A stretch of 64,000 nucleotides of DNA, taken from assembly GCA_903937385.1 (NCBI GenBank), contig CAIZZF010000026.1, forward strand, positions 248,001 through 312,000, in the 5' to 3' direction. A program made the translations under genes and the position numbers. The notes beneath the pieces were generated by a model. That model was not told where the DNA came from. It searched no databases and worked only from the letters and a program-made list of their open reading frames with translations. Positions 21,016 through 31,822 of this stretch are shown here, piece by piece (position 1 is the stretch's first letter; the number at the start of each line of letters is the position of its first letter). The stretch is from an uncultured Holophagaceae bacterium (lineage in GTDB: Bacteria; Acidobacteriota; Holophagae; Holophagales; Holophagaceae).

Positions 21016-22200
21016 ATGAGCGACACCAACCTCCCCTCCCTCGATTCCGGCACCGACCGCCCCGCCCTCCTCCGCGGCTGGCGTCCCTGGGCCATCCTCG
21101 GCGGTGCCGCGGTCATCGGCCTGGTGCTCTTCGCCCGCGGGGGCAAGAAGGACGCCGCCGTGAATCCGGCGGGTCGCCCGGTGCCCGTGAGCGTGACCCA
21201 GGCCCGCAAGGGCGACATGGCCGTCCGGCTCACCGGCCTGGGCACCGTGGTCTCCCTGGAGAGCGTGACCGTCAAGAGCCGGGTGGACGGGCAGCTGCTC
21301 CGCGTCGCCTTCACCGAAGGGCAGATGGTCCGCGCCGGGGATCTCCTGGCCGAGATCGATCCGCGCCCCTTCCAGGTGCAGCTCATGCAGGCCGAGGGCC
21401 AGCTCGCCAAGGATCAGGCCGCCCGCGACAACGCGCTGGCCGACCTGCGGCGCTACCAGTCCCTGGTGCAGCAGGGCATCCTCTCGCGCCAGCAGGTGGA
21501 CACCCAGAGCTCCTCCGTCACCCAATACGAAGCCGCCATGAAGGCCGACCAGGCCGCCGTGGAGAGCGCCAAGCTGAACCTGACCTACAGCCGCATCACC
21601 GCCCCGACCTCGGGCCGGGTGGGCCTCCGGCTCGTGGACGCCGGCAACATCGTGCGCGCCACGGATGCCACGGGACTGGCCACCATTGCCCCGATCCAGC
21701 CCATCAACGTAGTGTTCTCGGTGCCCGCCGACCACATCCAGCAGGTGCTGGCCCAGACCGCCAAGAACGGGCGGCTGCCGGTGGAGGCCTGGGACCGGGA
21801 CCTCAAGTCCCGCCTTGGCTCCGGCGCCCTCGCAGCCATCGACAACCAGGTGGATCCCGCCACGGGCACCGTGAAGCTGAAGGCCCTGTTCACCAACGAG
21901 GACCGTGTCCTGTTCCCCAACCAGTTCGTCAATGCGCGGCTGCTGGTGGACACCCTGCGCGAGGTCGTCATCGTGCCCACCGCCGCTGTGCAGCGCGGGC
22001 CCCAGGGCTCCTTTGTCTACATCGTCAAGCCGGACAGCACCACGGAGCTGCGCGTGATCGAGGTGCTGGGCACCGATGGCGACGAGACGGCCCTGCGGAA
22101 GGGGCTCTCTGGTGGCGAGACGGTCGTCACGGACGGCCTCGAGAAGCTGCGGCCCGGCAGCAAGGTGGCCCTCCCCAAGCCCGCCGGCGCGAAGGGCTGA
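21016..22200 (+). CDS. RND efflux periplasmic adaptor (MdtA-like)
   Basis: [58 protein letters not shown]. Confidence 0.93.
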   Translation: MSDTNLPSLDSGTDRPALLRGWRPWAILGGAAVIGLVLFARGGKKDAAVNPAGRPVPVSVTQARKGDMAVRLTGLGTVVSLESVTVKSRVDGQLLRVAFTEGQMVRAGDLLAEIDPRPFQVQLMQAEGQLAKDQAARDNALADLRRYQSLVQQGILSRQQVDTQSSSVTQYEAAMKADQAAVESAKLNLTYSRITAPTSGRVGLRLVDAGNIVRATDATGLATIAPIQPINVVFSVPADHIQQVLAQTAKNGRLPVEAWDRDLKSRLGSGALAAIDNQVDPATGTVKLKALFTNEDRVLFPNQFVNARLLVDTLREVVIVPTAAVQRGPQGSFVYIVKPDSTTELRVIEVLGTDGDETALRKGLSGGETVVTDGLEKLRPGSKVALPKPAGAKG

Positions 22201-22204
22201 GCGA

Positions 22205-25200
22205 ATGAATCCCTCCAGGCCGTTCATCCTCCGGCCCATCGCGACCTCCCTGCTCATGGTGGGGCTCCTGCTGGTGGGCCTGCTGGCGTTCCGCCAGCTG
22301 CCGGTCTCGGCCCTTCCCCAGGTGGACTACCCCACCATCCAGGTGGTCACCTTCTACCCCGGGGCCAGTCCCGACGTCATGGCGTCGGCCATCACCGCCC
22401 CCCTGGAGCGCCAGTTCGGCCAGCTGCCCGGCCTGAACCGCATGTCTTCCACCAGCTCGGGCAGCAGCTCGGTGATCACGCTCCAGTTCGTGCTGGACCT
22501 GAACATCGACGTCGCCGAGCAGCAGGTCCAGGCGGCCGTGAACGCCGCCGGCACCTACCTGCCGGCCAACCTGCCCAGCCCCCCGATCTACAGCAAGATC
22601 AACCCTGCCGACTCCCCGATCCTGACCCTGGCCCTGACGTCGAAGACCCTGCCCCTCTCCAAGGTCGAGGACTTTGCCGACACCCGGCTGGCCCAGAAGA
22701 TCTCGCAGCTGCCCGGCGTGGGCCTCGTCAGCATCAGCGGCGGCCAGAAACCCGCCGTGCGCATCCAGGCCAACCCTGTGGACCTGGCCGCCAAGGGCCT
22801 CACCCTGGGTGACGTGCGCACCGCCGTGGCCCTGAGCAACGTGAACCAGGCCAAGGGCAGCTTCGACGGGCTCCGCCAGGCCTACGCCATCGGCGCCAAC
22901 GACCAGCTGCTCTCCAGCGAGGACTACCGCCCCCTGGTGGTGGCCTACCGCAACGGGGCCCCGGTGCTGCTCTCCGAGGTCGCCACGGTCACTGACGACG
23001 TGGAGAACAGCCGCCTCGCCGCCTGGCAGAACACCACGCCCGCCGTGATCCTCAACATCCAGCGACAGCCCGGCGCCAACATCATCGCCGTGGTGGACCG
23101 GGTCAAGGCCCTGCTGCCCCAGCTGCGGGCCTCCCTGCCCGCAGCCGTGGAGCTGAACACCCTCACGGACCGCACCATCACCATCCGCGCCTCCGTGGAG
23201 GACGTGGAGTTCGAGCTGATGCTCACCATCGCCCTGGTCGTGATGGTGATCTTCCTGTTCCTGCGCACGATCGCCGCCACCATCATCCCCAGCGTAGCCG
23301 TGCCCCTGTCCCTGGTGGGCACCTTCGGGGTGATGTATCTGCTGGGCTACAGCCTGAACAACCTGACCCTGATGGCCCTCACGATCTCCACGGGCTTCGT
23401 GGTGGACGACGCCATCGTGATGATCGAGAACATCATGCGCTACATCGAGGAGGGCGAGCCGCCCCTCCAGGCGGCGCTGAAGGGCTCGGGGCAGATCGGC
23501 TTCACCATCCTGTCCCTGACCGTCTCACTCATCGCCGTGCTGATCCCCCTGCTCTTCATGGGGGACATCGTGGGCCGGCTCTTCCGGGAGTTCGCGGTCA
23601 CCCTCAGCGTCACCATCCTGGTCTCCGCCGTGGTGTCCCTGACCCTGACGCCCATGATGTGCGCCAAGCTGCTCAAGCACACGCCCCCCGAGGAACAGGG
23701 CCGCTTCTACCAGTCCTCTGAGCGAGTCTTCCAGCGGGTCATCGCCTTCTACGGCCGCACCCTGGCCGTGGTGCTCCAGCACCAGACCGCCACCCTGGTC
23801 GTGGCTGTGACCACCCTTGTCGCCACGGTGCTGCTCTACATCGCCGTCCCCAAGGGCTTCTTCCCGGTGCAGGACACCGGCGTGCTGCTGGGCATCTCCG
23901 AGGCCCCCCAGACCGTGTCCTTCCCCGCCATGGCCGAGCGGCAGCAGGTGCTCTGCGCCGAGATCCTCAAGGACCCGGCCGTGGAGAGCCTGTCGTCCTT
24001 CATCGGTATCGACGGCACCAACACCACGCTCAACAGCGGCCGCATCCAGATCAACCTCAAACCCCTGGAGGAGCGCCGCCTCAACGCCAGCGACATCATC
24101 CGCCGGCTCCAGCCCCAGCTGGCCAAGGTGGAGGGCATCCGCCTCTACCTCCAGCCGGTGCAGGACCTGACCGTGGAGGACCGGGTCAGCCGCACGCAAT
24201 ACCAGTACACCCTCGAGGACGCCGATCCCAAGGAGCTGGGCGAGTGGGTGGGCCGCTTCGTGGACCGCTTCTCGGCCCTTCCCGAGCTGCGGGACGTGGC
24301 CAGCGACCAGCAGAACGCCGGACTCCAGATCCGCCTGACCCTGGACCGGACCAGCGCCTCCCGCCTCGGCATCACCCCGCAGATGCTGGATGACGCCCTC
24401 TACGACGCCTTCGGCCAGCGCCAGGTGTCCACCATGTTCACCCAGCTGAACCAGTACCGCGTGGTGCTGGAGGCCCCGCCCCGGCAGTATCAGCGGCCCG
24501 AGGACCTGCAGAACATCTACGTCCGCAGCGCCTCCGGTGGCTCGGTGCCCATCAGTGCCTTCACCCGCGTGGAGACCCTGACCGCACCCCTGGCGGTGAA
24601 CCACCAGGGGCAGTTCCCCACGGCCACGGTGTCCTTCAACCTGGCGCCCGGCGTCTCCCTGGGCGACGCCGTGAAGGCCGTCCAGAACGCGCGCAAGGAC
24701 ATGGATGTGCCCCCGAGTCTCAAGACCGGCTTCCAGGGCACCGCCCAGGCCTTCGGAGCCTCGCTCACCAACACGCCGCTGCTGATTCTGGCCGCAGTCC
24801 TGACCGTCTACATCCTGCTGGGCGTGCTCTACGAGAGCTACATCCACCCCATCACGATCCTGTCCACGCTGCCCTCCGCGGGCGTGGGCGCCCTGCTGTC
24901 GCTCATGCTCTGCCGCACGGACTTCAGTGTCATCGCCCTCATCGGCATCATCCTGCTCATCGGCATCGTGGAGAAGAACGCGATCATGATGATCGACTTC
25001 GCGCTGGAGGCCGAGCGCAAGGAGGGTCTGCCCCCCGAGCAGGCCATCTACCAGGCCTCCCTGCTGCGCTTCCGCCCCATCATCATGACCACCCTGGCGG
25101 CCATGCTGGGCGGTGTGCCCCTGGCCCTCGGCTCTGGCGTGGGCGCCGAGCTGCGGCGCCCCCTGGGCATCGTCATCGTCGGCGGACTCATCTTCAGCCA

Positions 25201-25315
25201 GGTGCTGACCCTCTACACGACGCCCGTGATCTATTTAGCCTTTGACCGCCTGGCCGCCCGCGTGCGCCGCTTGCGCGGCGCACGAAAAACGGCGCCTTCG
25301 GCGCAGGAATCATGA
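22205..25315 (+). CDS. RND multidrug efflux permease (MdtB/C-like)
   Basis: [52 protein letters not shown]; start ATG at 22205. Confidence 0.95.
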   Translation: MNPSRPFILRPIATSLLMVGLLLVGLLAFRQLPVSALPQVDYPTIQVVTFYPGASPDVMASAITAPLERQFGQLPGLNRMSSTSSGSSSVITLQFVLDLNIDVAEQQVQAAVNAAGTYLPANLPSPPIYSKINPADSPILTLALTSKTLPLSKVEDFADTRLAQKISQLPGVGLVSISGGQKPAVRIQANPVDLAAKGLTLGDVRTAVALSNVNQAKGSFDGLRQAYAIGANDQLLSSEDYRPLVVAYRNGAPVLLSEVATVTDDVENSRLAAWQNTTPAVILNIQRQPGANIIAVVDRVKALLPQLRASLPAAVELNTLTDRTITIRASVEDVEFELMLTIALVVMVIFLFLRTIAATIIPSVAVPLSLVGTFGVMYLLGYSLNNLTLMALTISTGFVVDDAIVMIENIMRYIEEGEPPLQAALKGSGQIGFTILSLTVSLIAVLIPLLFMGDIVGRLFREFAVTLSVTILVSAVVSLTLTPMMCAKLLKHTPPEEQGRFYQSSERVFQRVIAFYGRTLAVVLQHQTATLVVAVTTLVATVLLYIAVPKGFFPVQDTGVLLGISEAPQTVSFPAMAERQQVLCAEILKDPAVESLSSFIGIDGTNTTLNSGRIQINLKPLEERRLNASDIIRRLQPQLAKVEGIRLYLQPVQDLTVEDRVSRTQYQYTLEDADPKELGEWVGRFVDRFSALPELRDVASDQQNAGLQIRLTLDRTSASRLGITPQMLDDALYDAFGQRQVSTMFTQLNQYRVVLEAPPRQYQRPEDLQNIYVRSASGGSVPISAFTRVETLTAPLAVNHQGQFPTATVSFNLAPGVSLGDAVKAVQNARKDMDVPPSLKTGFQGTAQAFGASLTNTPLLILAAVLTVYILLGVLYESYIHPITILSTLPSAGVGALLSLMLCRTDFSVIALIGIILLIGIVEKNAIMMIDFALEAERKEGLPPEQAIYQASLLRFRPIIMTTLAAMLGGVPLALGSGVGAELRRPLGIVIVGGLIFSQVLTLYTTPVIYLAFDRLAARVRRLRGARKTAPSAQES

Positions 25316-25383
25316 CTCAGTCCCTCAACGTTCTCCCTTCGCGCTGCGCCAGCAGCGCCTATCTCCAGGCGGCACGCCTGGAG
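25261..25383. repeat. Cluster of four short hairpins across the junction of the two RND permease genes
   Basis: CGTGCGCCGC-TTGC-GCGGCGCACG; GCGCC-TTC-GGCGC; GCGCTGC-GCCA-GCAGCGC; CTCCAGGC-GGCAC-GCCTGGAG. Confidence 0.8.
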
Positions 25384-25403
25384 CAAGTGCCGCAGGCGCG
25401 ACG

Positions 25404-28400
25404 GTGAGCCTCTCTTCCCCCTTCATCCACCGGCCCGTCGCCACCACGCTGCTGACGGTGGCGCTGGCGCTGCTGGGCGGCATCGCCTACCAGTTCCTGC
25501 CCGTGTCGCCCCTGCCCCAGGTGGAGTTCCCCACCATCCAGGTCTCCGCCGGCCTGCCCGGCGCCAGCCCCGAGACCATGGCCTCCTCCGTGGCCACGCC
25601 CCTGGAGCGCCAGTTCGGCCGCATCGCGGGCATCACCGAGATGACCTCGGCCAGCAGCCTGGGCTCTACCAACATCACCCTGCAGTTCGACCTGGGCCGC
25701 AACATCGACGCCGCGGGCCGGGACGTGCAGGCCGCCATCAACGCCGCCCGGGGCGACCTGCCCGCCAACCTGCCGAACAATCCCAACTACCGCAAGGTGA
25801 ATCCTGCCGATTCCCCGATCATGCTGCTGGCCCTCACCTCTAAGCTGATCCCCCGGGAGCGGATGTACGACATCGCCTCCTCCGTGCTGCAGCAGAAGCT
25901 CTCCCAGATCGAGGGCGTGGGCCAGGTGTTCGTCTGGGGCGGCGCCCTGCCGGCGGTGCGGGTAGACGTGAACCCGGCCCTGCTCAATGCCCAGGGCCTC
26001 GCCCTGGAAGATGTCCGGCTGGCCATCGCCGCGTCCAACCTGAACCTGCCCAAGGGCGAGCTCGCCAACAGCACCACCACCTGGTCCCTCGACACCACCG
26101 ACCAGCTCAAGGGCGCCGCGGACTACCAGCCCCTCATCCTCCGCTACCGGAACGGCAATGCCGTGCGGCTCTCGGACGTGGCCCGGGTCACGGACTCCGT
26201 GGAAAACGTCCGCAACGCGGGGCTCTCCAACGGCGTTCCCGCCATCATGGTGCCCATCTTCCGCCAGCCCGACGCCAACATCATCGAGACCGTGGACCGG
26301 GTGCGGGCCATCCTGCCCCAGATGCAGGCCAGCCTGCCGCCCACCATCGAGCTCAAGGTGCTCATCGACGCCACCCGCACCATCCGGGCCTCGGTCCGGG
26401 ATGTGCAGATCGCCATGCTCATCTCCATCCTGCTGGTCATCCTGGTTGTCTTCCTGTTCCTGCGCAGCTGGCGCTCAACCCTCATCCCCAGCGTGGCTGT
26501 GCCTATATCGCTGATCGGCACCTTCGGGGTGATGTACCTGCTGGGCTACACCATCGACAACCTCTCCCTGATGGCGCTCACGGTGGCCACGGGCTTCGTG
26601 GTGGACGACGCCATCGTGGTGGTGGAGAACATCACCCGGCACCTCGAAGAGGGCATGACGCCCATGGAGGCCTCCCTCCACGGCGCCAAGGAGATCGGCT
26701 TCACCGTGATCTCCATCAGCATCTCCCTCATCGCCGTCTTCATCCCCATCCTGCTCATGGGCGGCATCGTGGGGCGGCTGTTCCGCGAGTTCGCCGTGAC
26801 CCTGTCCGTGGCCATCGTGATCTCCATGGTGGTGTCCCTCACCACCACGCCCATGATGTGCTCCCGCATCCTGCGCCCGCCCAGTGAGGAGAAGCACGGG
26901 CGGATCTTCCAGGCCAGCGACCAGTTCCTGAAGTGGATCATGGGCAAGTACGAGCGCTCTCTGGGCTGGGTGCTGCGCCACCAGGGTCTGACCCTGGGCG
27001 TGGCCATCGCCACCATGATCGCTACCGTGGCACTCTACATCGTCATCCCCAAGGGCTTCTTCCCCCAGCAGGACACGGGCCGCCTCACGGGCGCCATCCA
27101 GGCCGCCCAGGACATCTCCTTCAACGGGATGGAGAAGCTGATGACGGAGTACGTGGCCATCGTCCAGGCTGATCCTGCCATCGAGAACGTCACGGCCTTC
27201 GTCGGCGGGGGCAATACCGGGCGCCTGTTCACGTCGCTCAAGCCCAACAACCAGCGCAAGGACACCGCCGACCAGATCATCGCCCGACTGCGTGCCAAGA
27301 CGGCCCACCTGCCGGGCGGCACCCTGTTCATGCAGCCGGTGCAGGACCTCCGGCTGGGCGGCCGGGCCTCCAGCTCCCAGTACCAGTACACCCTCCAGGG
27401 CGATGACGCCCGGGAGCTCTTCGACTGGGCCCCCCGGGTGCTCCAGAAGCTGCGGACCGTGCCCCAGATCACCGACGTCAACACGGACCTGCAGAACAAG
27501 GGCCTTGAGGCCTCCCTGGTCATCGACCGCACCACCGCCTCCCGCCTGGGGGTCTCGCCCAAGGCCATCGACAACGCGCTCTACGACGCCTTCGGCCAGC
27601 GCTTCGTGTCCACCATCTACACGCCCCTGAACCAGTACCACGTGGTCATGGAGGTGGACACCCCCTTCATGCAGACCCCGGAGGGACTGCGCCACACCTA
27701 CGTCCGCTCCACCACGGGCGACCTGGTCCCCCTGAGCGCCTTCACCAAGCTGGAGCGCCGGAACACGCCCCTCTCCGTGAACCACCAGGGACAGCTGCCC
27801 TCGGTGACCATCTCCTTCAACCTGCCCGTGGGGGTGGCCCTGGGGGATGCCGTGACCGCCATCGACAAGGCCCAGCAGGAGATCCGCATGCCCGGAACTC
27901 TGCGGGGAACCTTCATGGGCACGGCCCAGGCCTTCAAGGCCTCCCTGTCGAACCAGCCCCTCCTGGTGGTGGCCGCCCTGCTGGTGGTCTACATCGTGCT
28001 GGGCATGCTCTACGAGAGCCTCATCCACCCGCTGACCATCCTCTCCACCCTGCCCTCGGCGGGGGTGGGCGCCCTCCTGGCCCTGCTGGCCTGGCGCACG
28101 GAGCTGAGCGTCATCGCCTTCATCGGCATCATCCTGCTCATCGGCATCGTGAAGAAGAACGCCATCCTGATGATCGACTTCGCCATCGAGGTGGAGCGCC
28201 GACAGGGCACCACGCCCGAGGCGGCCATCTTCCAGGCCTGCCTGCTGCGCTTCCGCCCCATCACCATGACCACCATGGCGGCTCTGCTGGGCGGCCTGCC
28301 CTTGGCCATCGGCATGGGCACCGGCTCCGAGCTGCGCCAGCCCCTGGGCATCGCCATCGTGGGCGGCCTGCTCTTCAGCCAGATGCTGACCCTCTACACC

Positions 28401-28487
28401 ACCCCGGTGATCTACCTCTACATGGACCGCCTCCGCCTCCGCTGGGAGCGCCTGCGGAGCCGCCGGAAGCCCGTCCCAACGGCCTGA
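25404..28487 (+). CDS. RND multidrug efflux permease (MdtC/B-like), likely GTG start
   Basis: [68 protein letters not shown]. Confidence 0.93.
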   Translation: MSLSSPFIHRPVATTLLTVALALLGGIAYQFLPVSPLPQVEFPTIQVSAGLPGASPETMASSVATPLERQFGRIAGITEMTSASSLGSTNITLQFDLGRNIDAAGRDVQAAINAARGDLPANLPNNPNYRKVNPADSPIMLLALTSKLIPRERMYDIASSVLQQKLSQIEGVGQVFVWGGALPAVRVDVNPALLNAQGLALEDVRLAIAASNLNLPKGELANSTTTWSLDTTDQLKGAADYQPLILRYRNGNAVRLSDVARVTDSVENVRNAGLSNGVPAIMVPIFRQPDANIIETVDRVRAILPQMQASLPPTIELKVLIDATRTIRASVRDVQIAMLISILLVILVVFLFLRSWRSTLIPSVAVPISLIGTFGVMYLLGYTIDNLSLMALTVATGFVVDDAIVVVENITRHLEEGMTPMEASLHGAKEIGFTVISISISLIAVFIPILLMGGIVGRLFREFAVTLSVAIVISMVVSLTTTPMMCSRILRPPSEEKHGRIFQASDQFLKWIMGKYERSLGWVLRHQGLTLGVAIATMIATVALYIVIPKGFFPQQDTGRLTGAIQAAQDISFNGMEKLMTEYVAIVQADPAIENVTAFVGGGNTGRLFTSLKPNNQRKDTADQIIARLRAKTAHLPGGTLFMQPVQDLRLGGRASSSQYQYTLQGDDARELFDWAPRVLQKLRTVPQITDVNTDLQNKGLEASLVIDRTTASRLGVSPKAIDNALYDAFGQRFVSTIYTPLNQYHVVMEVDTPFMQTPEGLRHTYVRSTTGDLVPLSAFTKLERRNTPLSVNHQGQLPSVTISFNLPVGVALGDAVTAIDKAQQEIRMPGTLRGTFMGTAQAFKASLSNQPLLVVAALLVVYIVLGMLYESLIHPLTILSTLPSAGVGALLALLAWRTELSVIAFIGIILLIGIVKKNAILMIDFAIEVERRQGTTPEAAIFQACLLRFRPITMTTMAALLGGLPLAIGMGTGSELRQPLGIAIVGGLLFSQMLTLYTTPVIYLYMDRLRLRWERLRSRRKPVPTA

Positions 28488-28530
28488 TCAACAGATGGAC
28501 CGCGAAGACAAAAGAAGAGCGCTTCGGTTC

Positions 28531-28597
28531 ACCACGAAGACAGGAAGACCACGAAGGAGGACGGGGCTTTTCTTCGTGGTCTTCCCGTCTTCGTGGT
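28531..28597. repeat. 26-bp-arm imperfect palindrome, ACCACGAAGAC-type intergenic repeat
   Basis: ACCACGAAGACAGGAAGACCACGAAG ... CTTCGTGGTCTTCCCGTCTTCGTGGT, 25/26 paired, 15-nt loop. Confidence 0.92.
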
Positions 28598-28703
28598 TAA
28601 TTCCTGTTTTTTGCATTTCTTAGTGTCTTAGTGGCGATCAGTTGACCTGCTGACGCCCCCTCGTGCTTGAGCCGGACCGCTCCGGGTGCGATCCTGTAGG
28701 GCT

Positions 28704-30707
28704 ATGAGACTCGACCAGCTCGGCGACTTCCAACGCACCCACCGCAACGGCGACCTCCGCCTCGATCACGCGGGCCAGACCGTGCGCCTGCTCGGCTGGT
28801 GCCGGCGCGTCCGGAACCTGGGCTCCCTGGTGTTCCTGGACCTCCGGGACCGCTGGGGGCTGGTGCAGCTGGTGGCCAACGAGGAGACCGCCGACCCGGC
28901 CCTGCTGGCCAAGCTCAAGGCCGTCCGCAGCGAGTTCGTCCTGGCGGTCGAAGGCGTGGTGGCCGAGCGCCAGAGCAAGAACCCCAACATGGCCACGGGC
29001 GACGTCGAGATCCGGCTGACCGGCCTGAAGATCCTGAACACCGCCGCCCCCCTGCCCTTCCCCCTGGACGACGAGAACGTGGGCGAGGACCTGCGCCTCA
29101 CCTACCGCTTCCTGGACCTGCGCCGCGAGCAGCTCCAGCGCAACCTGCGGCTGCGCAGCGACGTCGCCAACCTCACCCGCGAGCACTTCCGCGACCTGGA
29201 CTTCATCGAGGTCGAGACCCCCATCCTCACCAAGTCCACCCCCGAGGGGGCTCGGGACTACCTGGTGCCCAGCCGCGTCCATCCGGGCCAGTTCTTCGCC
29301 CTGCCCCAGAGCCCCCAGCTCTTCAAGCAGCTCCTGCAGGTCAGCGGCTTCGAGCGCTACATCCAGATCTGCCGCTGCTTCCGCGACGAGGACCTGCGCG
29401 CGGACCGCCAGCCCGAGTTCACCCAGGTGGACATCGAGATGAGCTTCGTGCGGCAGGAGGACGTCCAGGGCGTCATCGAGCCGCTCATGGTCAAGCTGGC
29501 CAAGGTGGTCGGCAAGGATGTCAGCGCCCCCTTCCCGCGCCTGCCCTACCGCGACGCCATGGAATGGTACGGCTCCGACAAACCCGACCTCCGCTGCGGC
29601 CTGAAGATCCAGGACGCCACGGCCCTCTTCGCCGCCAGCGGCTTCAACCTCTTCCGCGCCGCCGCCGAAAGCCAGGGGCAGCGCCGCGTGCGGGCCCTGT
29701 TCTTCCCCGGCGAGGCCGCAGGCAGCCTGAGCCGGAAAGTGCTCGACGGCTACCAGGAGCTGGCCCGGCAGCAGGGCGCTGGCGGCCTGCCCTACGCCAA
29801 GTGGGGCAAGGACGGCCTCGCCAGCAGCTTCAAGAAGTTCCTCGAACCCGCCGACGAGGCGGCCCTGCGCGCGAGCCTGGGCATCACCGGCGAGGGCCTG
29901 GCCATCTTCGCCGTAGGCACCGACGCCCAGACCAGCCGCGTCCTGGGGGACCTCCGCGTAAAAATCTCGAACGAACTTGCGCCCCTGGAATCCGACCCAG
30001 CTCTCTCCCGTCTCCTGATGGATAAAAACGCGTACGCGTTTTTATGGGTCGTGGACTTCCCCCTGCTCGACTGGAGTGAGGAACACCAGCGCTTCATCGC
30101 CTGCCACCACCCCTTCACCAGCCCCCACCCGGACGATCTGGAGCTGCTGGAGACCAACCCTGGCGCCTGCCGCGCCGTGGCCTACGACCTGGTGCTCAAC
30201 GGCTTCGAGGTGGGCGGCGGCAGCATCCGCATCCACGACGCCGAGACCCAGAGCCGCATGTTCCGCACCATCGGCATCGGCGAGGCCGAGGCCCGCGAGA
30301 AGTTCGGCTTCCTGCTGGATGCCCTCAGCTACGGCGCCCCGCCCCACGGCGGCCTGGCCCTGGGCCTGGACCGCCTGGTGATGCTGCTGGCGGGCGTGGA
30401 CAACATCCGCGAGGTGATCGCCTTCCCCAAGACCGCCCAGGCCCGCTGCCTCATGACGGACGCACCCAACTCTGTGGACGAGCGCCAGCTCCGCGAACTG
30501 CATCTCAGCCAGGAGGCCAAGCAGACCTACCGGGTGGGTGCGGTGTTCTTCGAGAGCGCCGAGGGCGGCAGCCCAGAGCTGCGCGGCCAGGCTCTCCAGC
30601 AGATCAGCCAGCTGACGCCCCGCCAGGCGCAGGGCCTCGTGACCCTGGATGCCCAGGGCCAGCTCCTCGACGCCCAGACCCTGAGCGGGCCCACCTTCGA
30701 CTTCTGA
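28704..30707 (+). CDS. aspS: Aspartyl-tRNA synthetase
   Basis: FLDLRDRWGLVQLV, FIEVETPILTKSTPEGARDYLVPSR, CFRDEDLRADRQPEFTQVDIEMSF, GLDRLVMLLAG. Confidence 0.97.
   Translation: MRLDQLGDFQRTHRNGDLRLDHAGQTVRLLGWCRRVRNLGSLVFLDLRDRWGLVQLVANEETADPALLAKLKAVRSEFVLAVEGVVAERQSKNPNMATGDVEIRLTGLKILNTAAPLPFPLDDENVGEDLRLTYRFLDLRREQLQRNLRLRSDVANLTREHFRDLDFIEVETPILTKSTPEGARDYLVPSRVHPGQFFALPQSPQLFKQLLQVSGFERYIQICRCFRDEDLRADRQPEFTQVDIEMSFVRQEDVQGVIEPLMVKLAKVVGKDVSAPFPRLPYRDAMEWYGSDKPDLRCGLKIQDATALFAASGFNLFRAAAESQGQRRVRALFFPGEAAGSLSRKVLDGYQELARQQGAGGLPYAKWGKDGLASSFKKFLEPADEAALRASLGITGEGLAIFAVGTDAQTSRVLGDLRVKISNELAPLESDPALSRLLMDKNAYAFLWVVDFPLLDWSEEHQRFIACHHPFTSPHPDDLELLETNPGACRAVAYDLVLNGFEVGGGSIRIHDAETQSRMFRTIGIGEAEAREKFGFLLDALSYGAPPHGGLALGLDRLVMLLAGVDNIREVIAFPKTAQARCLMTDAPNSVDERQLRELHLSQEAKQTYRVGAVFFESAEGGSPELRGQALQQISQLTPRQAQGLVTLDAQGQLLDAQTLSGPTFDF
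30022..30045. repeat. 24-bp perfect palindrome within aspS
   Basis: ATAAAAACGCGTACGCGTTTTTAT. Confidence 0.97.
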
Positions 30708-30790
30708 CCAGGGTCGCCGCTGGAGTCCGGGGCAGCCCCCTTCCCCTTGTGCGACAATGAGCCTGGCCACGACGAGCACCGAGGAACCCC

Positions 30791-31357
30791 ATGACTGCGA
30801 CTCCGGGAAAAGCCCCTAAAAAAGTGAAAGACAAGCGGCAGACCCCCCAGGAGCGTGCCGAGGCTCTGCGCTACAACCACATGATGTACGGCCCCACAGC
30901 CAAGGAAGTGCCCCGCGTCCAGAAGAAGGTGAACCTGGGCTCGGCCTACCTGCAGCACCCCAAGTTCCAGGCCCTCATGCTGGCCTTCAAGAAGGGCACC
31001 GCCTTCCAGTTCGATGTGACGGACAAGGGCAAGGTCTTCACCGTCGCCACGGACGGCACCCAGATCCTCTTCGACGGCAAGAGCCTCTTCTACTCCCGGC
31101 CCTCCAACCGCTTTGAGGAGCACCTGCTCCTGGACCGGAGCATCCTTCTCCAGTACCAGACCTCGGATGCCCTGGTGCACCTGGCCGCGGCTGTGCTGCG
31201 CAGCATGCCGGAGCTGGAGGCGTTGCCGCTCAGCTTCATCAACCAGCAGTTCTACTACGGCTCCGAGACCCTGGAGACGGGCATCGCCGAGCACGGCCCC
31301 AACCTGATGGTGGGCTCGTACAAGCACCTCAAGGCCGCCGAGAGGGCCCGGAAGTAG
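30791..31357 (+). CDS. Protein of unknown function, 188 aa
   Basis: Continuous ORF with start after a gap; MTATPGKAPKKVKDKRQTPQERAEALRYNHMMYGPTAKEVPRVQ...; followed immediately by the next gene. Confidence 0.75.
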   Translation: MTATPGKAPKKVKDKRQTPQERAEALRYNHMMYGPTAKEVPRVQKKVNLGSAYLQHPKFQALMLAFKKGTAFQFDVTDKGKVFTVATDGTQILFDGKSLFYSRPSNRFEEHLLLDRSILLQYQTSDALVHLAAAVLRSMPELEALPLSFINQQFYYGSETLETGIAEHGPNLMVGSYKHLKAAERARK

Positions 31358-31360
31358 GGC

Positions 31361-31771
31361 ATGGCGCCGGCGCCGGGACAGCTCACCCTCCGCCAGCGCG
31401 CCCAGGCCATCCTCCGCGAGGCGGGGTGGGACATGGCGCCGCCGCCGGTGGTCTGGTCGCCGCGCATGCTGCGCTGTGCCGGGCTCTTCGTCATCGAGAA
31501 GGACTCGCGGGGCAAGTGGCATCCAGAGATCCGCCTCAGCATCCCGCTGCTTCGCCGCCGGGACTGGCCCTGGCCCCAGCAGGTCTGCGGCATGAACTGC
31601 CACGATCCCGCCGCCGTGCAGGCCCGGATCCTCGAGCACGAGCTCATCCACTACAAGCTCTGGATGGACCGGGAGAAGGACTGGGGCCACAGCGAGCGCT
31701 TCCGGCAGCTGGCCTGGGAGACCTTCGGGCACCAGAGCATCACACATGGGATAGGCACCGACGCAGACTGA
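31361..31771 (+). CDS. SprT-like zinc metalloprotease-fold protein
   Basis: HELIHYKLWMDREKDWGHSERFRQLAWETFGHQ (HExxH plus downstream GHSxxF). Confidence 0.75.
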   Translation: MAPAPGQLTLRQRAQAILREAGWDMAPPPVVWSPRMLRCAGLFVIEKDSRGKWHPEIRLSIPLLRRRDWPWPQQVCGMNCHDPAAVQARILEHELIHYKLWMDREKDWGHSERFRQLAWETFGHQSITHGIGTDAD

Positions 31772-31822
31772 GTCCTGCCAGGACTGCACCAACCCAGAGG
31801 TTCTGCCGAGTACACTCCTGCC

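Noticed and set aside
26475-28028. 517-aa minus-strand ORF
   Set aside because: Antisense to the RND permease; artefact of GC-rich codon structure
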